Notes under the pieces: generated by a model
The model's database searches: none
The model's input: only the letters and a program-made list of their open reading frames with translations
Told to the model about the DNA's origin: nothing
DNA from: Roseofilum reptotaenium CS-1145
GTDB lineage: Bacteria; Cyanobacteriota; Cyanobacteriia; Cyanobacteriales; Desertifilaceae
Assembly: GCF_028330985.1 (NCBI RefSeq)
Contig: NZ_JAQMUE010000074.1
Span: forward strand, 62,001 to 126,000
Direction of reading: 5' to 3'
Length of the DNA: 64,000 nt
In this document: positions 44,141-51,827 of the stretch, in pieces
Layout: each line of letters opens with the position of its first letter
Position numbering within the stretch: position 1 is the first letter of the stretch
Made by a program: the position numbers and the translations under genes

Positions 44141-45856
44141 CTAATTTTGATGGGCAGCATAATGAACCAGTTGACCGAGTTTGTGACGCAGGGTTTCTAA
44201 ACCCAGACGCGCACTAGCGGAGATAAACAGAGCTTGGGGATAGTTTTCTTGAGCTAGAGCCAGGGTATCGCCATCGACGCGATCGATTTTGTTAAACACC
44301 ATCAAACTAGGACAAGGTTCGATCTCCAGATCCGATAACAGGGTAGTTACCGACTCCACTTGTTGTTCCCACGCAGGATGGGAGAGATCGACCAAATGCA
44401 ACAGGGCATCCGCTTCAGTGACTTCCTCTAAAGTCGCCCGGAATGCATCCACCAGGGGAGGGGGCAGTTCGTGGATAAATCCCACGGTATCTGTCGTTAG
44501 AATAGTTTGCGCTGCTCCAGTAACGGCATGGGGAACAACTAAACGGCGGGTGGTGGCATCCAGGGTAGCGAACAACTGGTCAGCCGTATAAACTTCAGCA
44601 TTGGTTAGGGTGTTGAGCAGGGTGGATTTACCTGCGTTCGTATATCCAACAATGGCGATCGCCGGAATTTCCCGATGTTGCCGCTGATGACGCAAACGAC
44701 CTCGGTGAGCTTGCAGTTGGCTCACTTCCCGTTGCAAACGAGACAAGCGTCGTGAAATCACCCGCCGCTCAGTCTCTAACTTGGTTTCCCCTGGGCCTCT
44801 GGTTCCAATACCTCCACCCAACCGAGACATCATTTGACCGCGCCCCGTCAACCGAGGCAACATATATTCAAGTTGCGCTAACTCCACCTGGAGTTTCCCG
44901 GCACGGGACTGGGCCCGTTGGGCAAAGATATCTAAAATTACTTCAGTACGGTCTAAGACTCGAATACCAATTTGGGTTTCCAAATTTCGCACTTGGGCTG
45001 GGGATAAATCCCGGTCAAATACGACTAAGGTGGCTCCTAGGGTTTGGGCGGTTAAGGCAATATCCGAGACCTTACCCTTACCAACCACGGTTTGCGGATG
45101 GGGCTGCGATCGCTTCTGCTGCATGCTTTCCAAGACGATACCGCCAGCCGTTTCCACCAACCGAGCTAACTCTTGCAACCCTTCTGAGAACCGTTCGGGA
45201 CTAGCTCGATCCACCTGTAGACCCACCAATAATACCCGGTCTTGCTCCGTATCAACGGCTTGAGCAACCGCTTCTCTGCGAAATTCATTTTCCAGTTCTT
45301 CTACCAAGTCCAGAAAATCTGAATCAGTCAATTCCTCCAAACTCACAGGAGGAGAAAGAATCCAATTCAGTTGCGGATCGGCAATTAAATGGGCGAGATA
45401 GGCTGATTTAACATAGCCCGTCGCCCCTTTACCACTACGATAGGAACCCCCACCACTGAGAGTTAACACCGCTAGAGCATCCAACCGTTGTAAAGCCATG
45501 GCAGTGAGCGATGACTTATTGGGCGGAGTCTGCTTCAGTTGGGTGGCAATACAGCGAATACCGCTCAGTCGCTCCATGCCATATCGGGGCAGTTCCAGAG
45601 GGGGGATCTGGGTTTGGTGGGGACTCCCGACTCCTACGCGAATGACGTGACCGCGACGGTTAATGTAGCTACAGACGGGTTGATTAATATCTGAGCTAAT
45701 GGCAGCAACGCGCTGGGCAAATTCGGACGTAGTTAGGCGATCGCCCGGTAGCCGTTGATGATACAACCGTTGCAATTGTTTGAGTTGACTCGGCTTTAAT
45801 CCTTGAATGTTGCCGTAGATAGTATCGATAGGCTCTCTCTCCCTGAGCAGTCGCAC
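44141..45856 (-). CDS. hflX: GTPase HflX
   Basis: A 571-residue ribosome-associated GTPase. The C-terminal G domain has G1 GYTNAGKSTLLN (about 400-412), G3 DTVGFI and G4 FNKID. The HflX core (about 185-370, GKGKVSDIAL, QVRNLETQIGIRVLDRTEVI, GRGQMMSRLGGGIGTRGPGE) precedes it. The first 170 residues are an extra N-terminal region typical of cyanobacterial and plastid HflX and absent from E. coli HflX (426). HflX splits stalled ribosomes under stress. The first start, MRLLREREPIDTI, is kept. Confidence 0.95.
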   Translation of the reverse strand: MRLLREREPIDTIYGNIQGLKPSQLKQLQRLYHQRLPGDRLTTSEFAQRVAAISSDINQPVCSYINRRGHVIRVGVGSPHQTQIPPLELPRYGMERLSGIRCIATQLKQTPPNKSSLTAMALQRLDALAVLTLSGGGSYRSGKGATGYVKSAYLAHLIADPQLNWILSPPVSLEELTDSDFLDLVEELENEFRREAVAQAVDTEQDRVLLVGLQVDRASPERFSEGLQELARLVETAGGIVLESMQQKRSQPHPQTVVGKGKVSDIALTAQTLGATLVVFDRDLSPAQVRNLETQIGIRVLDRTEVILDIFAQRAQSRAGKLQVELAQLEYMLPRLTGRGQMMSRLGGGIGTRGPGETKLETERRVISRRLSRLQREVSQLQAHRGRLRHQRQHREIPAIAIVGYTNAGKSTLLNTLTNAEVYTADQLFATLDATTRRLVVPHAVTGAAQTILTTDTVGFIHELPPPLVDAFRATLEEVTEADALLHLVDLSHPAWEQQVESVTTLLSDLEIEPCPSLMVFNKIDRVDGDTLALAQENYPQALFISASARLGLETLRHKLGQLVHYAAHQN

Positions 45857-45958
45857 AAGATTAAACAGATGTTATCCCAATGGGGATAACACGATTGTAG
45901 TATATCGATTCTGTCCGGTTGTCTTTAGCGATAAATTTTAATGGAAATCTGGCCGCGA

Positions 45959-47083
45959 TCATAAGCGAATCTCGATGATCTGTCCGGGTTGAATGATGAC
46001 TGGCAGATAAGGATTGACAGAAGTCAGGCGATCCGATTGTCCTTGAATGGGGAAGGTACGGTCAGAGCCTAGAATAATCGCAGTGGCTTGAAAGCGACTC
46101 TGTTGGCCTTGGGTTTCAAATTGCCCAATTACCCGTGTTCCTACGGGGATCAGTAAACTCCCCTGCCGATCTGTGATGGCTTCATGAACCATTAACACTT
46201 CTTGTAGGGGAATACCGGGAGTGAGGTAAATGCTCTCCTGGCCTGGATAGCGCAATTTTAAACGAGTTCCGCGAGGGAGGGACGATCTAGGATTCTGAGC
46301 AATTCTGGTTCCTGAATTCGACGAGGGCAAATCTTGCCCAAACTCGATGGTAGGAATCACTGTAGAGCGGATAGGGGGCACATCCAAAGTGGGGGCAGGA
46401 GCTTGAGGGAGAGATCGCCTTCTGATTCCGACTAAATCTGGTGTCGTTTCTACGGATGCCGGCTGGGTGACCAGGGAAGCGGCTGATGCTCCAGGGGTGG
46501 GTTCTTCCGTATTGCCAGTTGGCGCTTGGGACTGACGGGGAAATAGGGGAGGAACCGAGACGAGGGGCTGATTGGCTGGAGGTTCAAATGTGGCTGGAGG
46601 GAGAGTTAGGGTTGATGTTGAGCGATCTTGAGTAATCAAGGGACGAATCACGGTTCTATAGAATCCAGCAGATGTGGGAGAGGATTCGATCTGCACTGAT
46701 TCTGGGGCTAATGTCACCCCAGGAGATAAGTATAAAATTAACTTTGTCTTATCGGATTCTGAAGTCTCTAAGGAAATTTCCTGAATCAATCCAGAGTAAA
46801 AATTGCGATCCGTAGGTACTTGAGTTTCTGTATCCGGTAATTCTAAAATAATTCTCAGGGGATTCTCGACAACGAAGTAGCGAGGTGTTATTTCTCCTTG
46901 AAAGATTAATTCCAATTGAGTCTTCAGGGGGTCATATTGCCATTGTCTAAGTTCGGCAGCTAGAGCGGGAAAAGCCAGGAAATATAAGGCGATTGCTCCA
47001 ATCCACCCTAAGGAATCCAGGACAATGTTGAGTGGAGACCTCCAAAGTCTCCGACTTAATGCTTGCATTTGTCTGTAATTCAT
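45959..47083 (-). CDS. AMIN-domain exported protein
   Basis: A 374-residue protein from the ATG at 47083, which has AAGGTG 5 bases upstream; the frame starts nine codons earlier at 47110. An N-terminal signal/anchor (VLDSLGWIGAIALYFLAF) leads to an AMIN domain (about 50-150: LELIFQGEITPRYFVVENPL, SPGVTLAPESVQI). AMIN domains bind peptidoglycan or outer-membrane parts of envelope machines such as PilQ secretins and amidases. A long Pro/Ser/Thr linker and a C-terminal beta-rich domain (PGIPLQEVLMVHEAITDRQG) follow. No amidase or secretin domain is attached. It probably tethers an envelope complex. Confidence 0.75.
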   Translation of the reverse strand: MNYRQMQALSRRLWRSPLNIVLDSLGWIGAIALYFLAFPALAAELRQWQYDPLKTQLELIFQGEITPRYFVVENPLRIILELPDTETQVPTDRNFYSGLIQEISLETSESDKTKLILYLSPGVTLAPESVQIESSPTSAGFYRTVIRPLITQDRSTSTLTLPPATFEPPANQPLVSVPPLFPRQSQAPTGNTEEPTPGASAASLVTQPASVETTPDLVGIRRRSLPQAPAPTLDVPPIRSTVIPTIEFGQDLPSSNSGTRIAQNPRSSLPRGTRLKLRYPGQESIYLTPGIPLQEVLMVHEAITDRQGSLLIPVGTRVIGQFETQGQQSRFQATAIILGSDRTFPIQGQSDRLTSVNPYLPVIIQPGQIIEIRL

Positions 47084-47200
47084 ATCACACCTTTTTGAGC
47101 GAATAATCACAAGTTGATTAGGGTATTGTCACATCAAGATTTCATGAATTCTTAGATACTAATAGATAGAGTTGCGTAAACCTAGGGGGGAAACGATGCT

Positions 47201-48643
47201 ATGTACTTGTATGAACACTACTCAAAACCTGAGACCCATATTCGACGGATGAATTTTTCTGAGGGCATTGACCCCCGCTCAACCCCCAATATCCATCAAA
47301 GACTGGTGAAACGAACCCAACAAATGGCCCAAGCTAACTTAGAGTTAGCGGATGAGGTTGCCAAACGGAGGCAGGCAGAAGAAAAATATCGCTCCATGTT
47401 TGAGAATGCCATGGAGGGAATATTTCAAAGCACTCCAGAGGGTGAGTTAATCAGTGCGAACCCAGCTCTGGCTGGGATTTATGGTTATTCTACTGTAGAA
47501 GCTCTGAAGAATGAGGGAATTCGAGTAGGAGATCTGTATGTAGATAGAGACCGTCGCCAGGAGTTTGTAGAGCAATTAACGAAATACGGACAGGTGTGGG
47601 GTTTTGAATCCCAAATTCGCCAACCGGATGGCCAAGTGATTTGGATTTCGGAAACGGCTAGGGAAGTGCGGAATCCGGCAGGAATTCTTCTATATTATGA
47701 AGGGATAGTTCAGAATATCACCGATCGCAAACAAACAGAATTGGCGCTTAAAGAGTCAGAGACTTCTTATCGTCAACAGTCCGAAGCGCTGCAACAGGCT
47801 TTAGAGCAAGTACAACTGGCCCAAAGTCAATTGGTACAACAGGATAAGATGTCTTCCTTGGGGCAGTTGGTTGCGGGAGTAGCCCATGAAATTAATAATC
47901 CAGTCAGTTTTGTCTGTGGGAATTTGACCCACGCGATCGCCTATACTCAAGACTTGTTAGAGTTAGTAACACTCTACCAAAACCAATATCCAGAACCTGG
48001 GGCCGAAATTCAACAGGCCCAAGAGAATCTAGATGTAGAGTTTTTGGTGGCAGATTTACCCCAAGTTCTTGCTTCTATGGAAGTGGGAGCCAACCGCATT
48101 AATCAACTGGTTCGGAGTTTGCGTCATTTTTCCCGTACAGACGATCAAACTCTGCAACCGGTTGATTTGCATGAAGGTTTGGATAGCACCTTGATGATTT
48201 TACATAATCGCTTGAAAGCGAAAGGCAGTCAACCGGAGATTGTAGTACAGAAACACTATGGTGAAATTACGCAGGTTGTCGGATATGGGGGACAACTCAA
48301 TCAAGTTTTCATGAACTTGTTAAGTAATGCGATCGATGCGATCGAAGAAAGACTCGAACAAGGGGGGTATAAGACGGAAGATCCCCAGATTCAGATTACG
48401 ACTTCCTTATCTTCTAGCGATCGTGTAGAGATTCGCATTGCGGATAATGGTACAGGTATGACTCCAGAGGTTCAAGAGAAAGTTTTTAAAACTTACTTTA
48501 CCACCAAGCCCCTGGGTAAAGGAACAGGATTGGGACTATCTCTGAGCCAACAAATTATTACTGAACGCCATAATGGACAGTTGCGATGTGAATCTCAACC
48601 AGGTGAAGGAACAGCATTCATTATTGAGTTAGAGCTTACCTAA
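47201..48643 (+). CDS. PAS-domain histidine kinase (HEINNP type)
   Basis: A 480-residue kinase. A coiled coil (about 30-65) leads to one PAS domain (about 62-185, YRSMFENAMEGIFQSTPEGE). A second coiled coil reaches the HisKA box QLVAGVAHEINNPVSFVCGN with His229. The ATPase domain ends with ADNGTGM and GKGTGLGLSLSQQII. No membrane helix or signal peptide is present, so it senses an intracellular cue. Its transmitter resembles that of the 28289 kinase closely. ATG at 47201 has AGGGGGGAAA upstream; an in-frame ATG at 47249 is possible. No receiver gene is adjacent. Confidence 0.9.
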   Translation: MYLYEHYSKPETHIRRMNFSEGIDPRSTPNIHQRLVKRTQQMAQANLELADEVAKRRQAEEKYRSMFENAMEGIFQSTPEGELISANPALAGIYGYSTVEALKNEGIRVGDLYVDRDRRQEFVEQLTKYGQVWGFESQIRQPDGQVIWISETAREVRNPAGILLYYEGIVQNITDRKQTELALKESETSYRQQSEALQQALEQVQLAQSQLVQQDKMSSLGQLVAGVAHEINNPVSFVCGNLTHAIAYTQDLLELVTLYQNQYPEPGAEIQQAQENLDVEFLVADLPQVLASMEVGANRINQLVRSLRHFSRTDDQTLQPVDLHEGLDSTLMILHNRLKAKGSQPEIVVQKHYGEITQVVGYGGQLNQVFMNLLSNAIDAIEERLEQGGYKTEDPQIQITTSLSSSDRVEIRIADNGTGMTPEVQEKVFKTYFTTKPLGKGTGLGLSLSQQIITERHNGQLRCESQPGEGTAFIIELELT

Positions 48644-48647
48644 GCCA

Positions 48648-49253
48648 TTATCGATTGCTATCACTATATCGCTCTTGTGCCCAGGGTTCTCCGCGACGAT
48701 GATAGCCATTACTCTCCCAAAAGCCTAACTCTTCGCGATCGAGAAATTCTAAACCATGAATCCACTTGGTGCTTTTCCAAGCATATAGATGGGGGATGAC
48801 GAGGCGAACGGGGCCCCCATGGTCTGCGGATAGAGGTTCACCAAAGAGAGTATGTGCAAAGAAGTTATCTTCTTTTAAGAAATCCTCCAGAGTCAGATTA
48901 GTGGTATATCCTCCATAGGCATGTTGCATCAGATAGGTCGCTGTAGGGTTAAGGTCTACCTGTTTCATGAAATCCATGACCCGAACCCCACGCCATTGCA
49001 CATCTAGCTTTGACCAGTGGGTAACACAATGAAAATCTTTGGTGAAGTCATGTTGGGGCATCGCCATCAAGTCGGAGAAGGTGAAGCTCACTTCTTTGGC
49101 TAATCCCCATACCTTCAATTGCCAGGCATCGGCCGTAACTTCGGGCGTTTCCCCATACGTGAGGACGGGAAACCCCTTACTGAGATGTTGCCCAGGTGGA
49201 GTGCGATCTTGCAAGGACGGATCGGGTTTGCTGAAAAATTTACCAATTGCCAT
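48648..49253 (-). CDS. Sulfite-oxidase-fold molybdopterin oxidoreductase
   Basis: A 201-residue oxidoreductase of the sulfite oxidase/MsrP superfamily. Cys76 in DFHCVTHWSKLDVQWRG is the expected molybdenum ligand. YTTNLTLEDFLKEDNFFAH and LSADHGGPVRLVIPHLYAWK complete the molybdopterin fold. It has no signal peptide and no haem or dimerisation domain, so it is the short cytoplasmic YuiH-like type with an unknown electron acceptor and substrate. Molybdate/cofactor genes are not in the window. It is convergent with the PAS kinase, only 5 bases away. Confidence 0.85.
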   Translation of the reverse strand: MAIGKFFSKPDPSLQDRTPPGQHLSKGFPVLTYGETPEVTADAWQLKVWGLAKEVSFTFSDLMAMPQHDFTKDFHCVTHWSKLDVQWRGVRVMDFMKQVDLNPTATYLMQHAYGGYTTNLTLEDFLKEDNFFAHTLFGEPLSADHGGPVRLVIPHLYAWKSTKWIHGLEFLDREELGFWESNGYHRRGEPWAQERYSDSNR

Positions 49254-49350
49254 ACCACAAAGCGTTGAGGGTTTTCCTCTCTATAATAGTCAAGAATGGG
49301 TGACCTGATGCCACCCATTCCCAGACCTTTCCCCAGTTTTGATAGGCAAT

Positions 49351-49521
49351 TTACTCTTCTTCTTCATCCTCATCAGAAGGATAGACAAAATTGGATCGTC
49401 CCGTAAGGATGGACTTACCCAGAGACATAGCTTTCTGGGCTTCTAGTGCTGCCTTGCGTTTCCAGACAGCGCGACGCTGATTGCGTTTTGTTTTAGAGGT
49501 TTTCTTCTTTGGAACAGCCAT
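49351..49521 (-). CDS. rpmF: 50S ribosomal protein L32
   Basis: A 56-residue ribosomal protein found by translating the minus strand; the frame is short. It starts [20 protein letters not shown], the universal L32 beginning, then [19 protein letters not shown] and an acidic tail, DEDEEEE. The cysteine zinc motif is absent, as in many cyanobacterial L32 proteins. The stop TAA is at 49351-49353. It lies between the sulfite-oxidase-fold gene and the pseudo-caspase gene. Confidence 0.93.
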   Translation of the reverse strand: MAVPKKKTSKTKRNQRRAVWKRKAALEAQKAMSLGKSILTGRSNFVYPSDEDEEEE

Positions 49522-49580
49522 AGGATGTCAGAGTCCCTTTTAAGAGGGCAATTTTTCCACAACCTTTCAATTATACAGAA

Positions 49581-49612
49581 GGCAATAGGCAATAGGCAAT
49601 AGGCAATAGGCA
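49581..49612. repeat. GGCAATA heptamer tandem repeat
   Basis: About four and a half copies of GGCAATA between rpmF and the pseudo-caspase gene. The same heptamer occurs inside the family 1 elements. A CCCAT-rich tract (49635-49690) follows. Confidence 0.85.
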
Positions 49613-49776
49613 AATGAGTCAAGGTTTCTCTCTCCCATTCTCCTCCATCTCTGGGTCTCGAGTGTGCCCATGTCCCCCATCCAACCCCCTCTTGTGACCA
49701 AGGACAATACCCGATACATTAAAGACAAATTCAAAGACACTAACCATCAAGGCACTAGGTATATTAGGAGTGGGTC

Positions 49777-51606
49777 ATGGGAAAAACTAGGGCGATCGCC
49801 ATCGGCATTAATCAGTATCAGTATTTCCAGCCGTTAAGCTATGCCCAACAAGATGCCCAAGCATTTTGTGATTTTTGGACGTATCAAGCTGGGTTATCTC
49901 TGGATCAATGCTTACTCCTGAGTGAGGTTTCTCAACCCATTCAGGGTGAATCAACTTACCCGGATCGCCCCACAATAGAAGGATGGATGGAGAAAATTTC
50001 TAGTGGCAATCATCCACAATTCCAGCTCGATCCAGAAGATCGCCTCTGGCTGTTCTTTAGTGGTTACGGTTCCAGTGTCGATGGCCAAGACTATCTGATG
50101 CCCATTGACAGCGATCCCAATCAAGTCAGCACCACAGGAATCTCTATGGCTTGGTTATTCAACTCTCTCGCCAACTTACCGACTCAAAATCTGTTGGTGG
50201 TGTTAGATATGAATCGGCCATCGAGTTTGCAAATTGGGGGACTTTTAGGGAATCAGACCGCTAATTTAGCGCGAGAACTAGAAATTGCCACTCTTCTTTC
50301 GTGTCAACCCGGTCAATTTTCCCAAGAGACCTTAGAATTACGACAAGGGTTATTTACGGCTGCTTTGCTGGAAGGATTGCGATCAGGTCAATGCAGTACA
50401 TTAGCGAGTTTAGATCATTATCTGCACCGTCGGCTAATGGAATTGAGCGATCAACACAATCGACCCAACCAACAAGCCTTGATGGTGGTGAATCCTCCCG
50501 GCCGAGTTCATCGGGTGATTTTACCGATTGAGGAGACCGAAACAGAGGAAGCCTTTTCTCAAAGTTCCAGTACCGCTGAACCACTAAGTGTTCCGTCCGG
50601 TTCTGGGGTTATTCCTCAGCCAAGCCCTGTTGCCCAGAAAACCTCAACAGATATTCATAAGCCTATGGAACCTGACAAAAAACCCCAATCTCAAGACCCC
50701 AAATCCAATGAAGAAGATGCACAATTTTGGCGATTACTGATTCTGGCTTGGGGGGGTATTGCCCTAATTTTGATTGGAGGAGTCTTTTTACGCAATCGTA
50801 ATGCGTTAACTACGGTCGAAACACCACCTAGTCCAGCAGTGACTGATCCAGTTGCGGGTTCTCCGGCTCCAACTCCTGCCGCAAGTCCTTCGGAAGTGGT
50901 GGTGATTCCTGCCCCGGCTGATTCTCCAGTCGCGGCGACTCCAGCTCCTTCTCCAGCGGTTCCTCAAGCTCCAGCGACTGTAGCTACACCGGCTCCCGCT
51001 CCCCAACCTCAGCCAGCGAGTGCCCCAACCTTGACCCAGGTGACGAGTATTTTAGGCTCTCAGCAAGCATCGCTGTATGTAAAGGCGATTGAAGAAGCGC
51101 GGAAAATTTCGGCAGATAATCCCAATTATGCTGAGGCTCAAGGAAAAATTGAGCTATGGAGTCAAGCCATTATGGATATTGCCATGGGTCGGGCAGCTCA
51201 AGGGCAGTTTGAGGGGGCGATCGCCGCTGCTCAACTGGTGCCACCCGAAGTCTCGGCTTATTCAGCAGCCCAAAGTTCAATCACCACTTGGCAACAGCAG
51301 GCAGCTCAAGCCAAGGCGAATCAGGTGGTGATTCAACAAGCCAGTAGTAAGATTAAGGCCAATCAAGCGTCTTCTTATAATCAGGCAATCGCCCAGGTGA
51401 AGACCATTGGGGCGGATCAACCCCGATATAACCAAGCTCAAACACTGGCCAACCAATGGAGTAGTGAAATCCTCAAAATTGCCTACCGTCGGTTAGCCAG
51501 TGATGGTCCGGCACAGGCGATCGCGGCAGCTAAATTGGTTCCCGAAAACACAGGAGCTTATGCAGAGGCCCAACGGGCGATCGCCGTTTGGCAAACTCGC
51601 TTATAA
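49777..51606 (+). CDS. Pseudo-orthocaspase (caspase-like p20 fold, catalytic pair replaced)
   Basis: A 609-residue protein. The N-terminal caspase/peptidase C14 fold (1-250) has the family start RAIAIGINQYQYFQPLSYAQ. The catalytic histidine of FFSGHG is Tyr97 (FFSGYG), and the catalytic cysteine position of LDxCR appears as Asn146 (VLDMNRPS), so protease activity is very unlikely. A charged linker, one membrane helix (319-338) and a Pro/Ala-rich spacer (about 345-425) lead to a C-terminal domain with two similar helical units (SLYVKAIEEARKISADNPNY, ASSYNQAIAQVKTIGADQPR). This suggests a membrane-anchored binding protein. It is alone, followed by a strong hairpin. Confidence 0.85.
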   Translation: MGKTRAIAIGINQYQYFQPLSYAQQDAQAFCDFWTYQAGLSLDQCLLLSEVSQPIQGESTYPDRPTIEGWMEKISSGNHPQFQLDPEDRLWLFFSGYGSSVDGQDYLMPIDSDPNQVSTTGISMAWLFNSLANLPTQNLLVVLDMNRPSSLQIGGLLGNQTANLARELEIATLLSCQPGQFSQETLELRQGLFTAALLEGLRSGQCSTLASLDHYLHRRLMELSDQHNRPNQQALMVVNPPGRVHRVILPIEETETEEAFSQSSSTAEPLSVPSGSGVIPQPSPVAQKTSTDIHKPMEPDKKPQSQDPKSNEEDAQFWRLLILAWGGIALILIGGVFLRNRNALTTVETPPSPAVTDPVAGSPAPTPAASPSEVVVIPAPADSPVAATPAPSPAVPQAPATVATPAPAPQPQPASAPTLTQVTSILGSQQASLYVKAIEEARKISADNPNYAEAQGKIELWSQAIMDIAMGRAAQGQFEGAIAAAQLVPPEVSAYSAAQSSITTWQQQAAQAKANQVVIQQASSKIKANQASSYNQAIAQVKTIGADQPRYNQAQTLANQWSSEILKIAYRRLASDGPAQAIAAAKLVPENTGAYAEAQRAIAVWQTRL

Positions 51607-51642
51607 CGCATAGCCCTGAAAGCCAACAGATTCACAACTCTG

Positions 51643-51672
51643 AAGGGATACAACGAACCGGTTGTATCCCTT
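51643..51672 (+). terminator. Strong hairpin after the pseudo-caspase gene
   Basis: AAGGGATACAAC (51643-51654) and GTTGTATCCCTT (51661-51672) pair perfectly around 6 bases, 36 bases past the stop. ATTCATT follows instead of a clean T-run. Confidence 0.65.
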
Positions 51673-51827
51673 ATTCATTAGAAAATTTATTACCGATTGC
51701 CTTGGGGCACAGCAGAATCCTAAAAAAGGTTTAAACTTCTTTACGCACAGTTCCCCTTCCAATCTTTTATACTGGCCAAGCTACCGATCAAGGCAATGAT
51801 AGTTACTTTTTCCCCCTTATAAATTCC

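Noticed and set aside
44289-45263. Several antisense frames inside hflX
   Set aside because: Shadow frames of a well-conserved gene with typical codon bias; no start signals.
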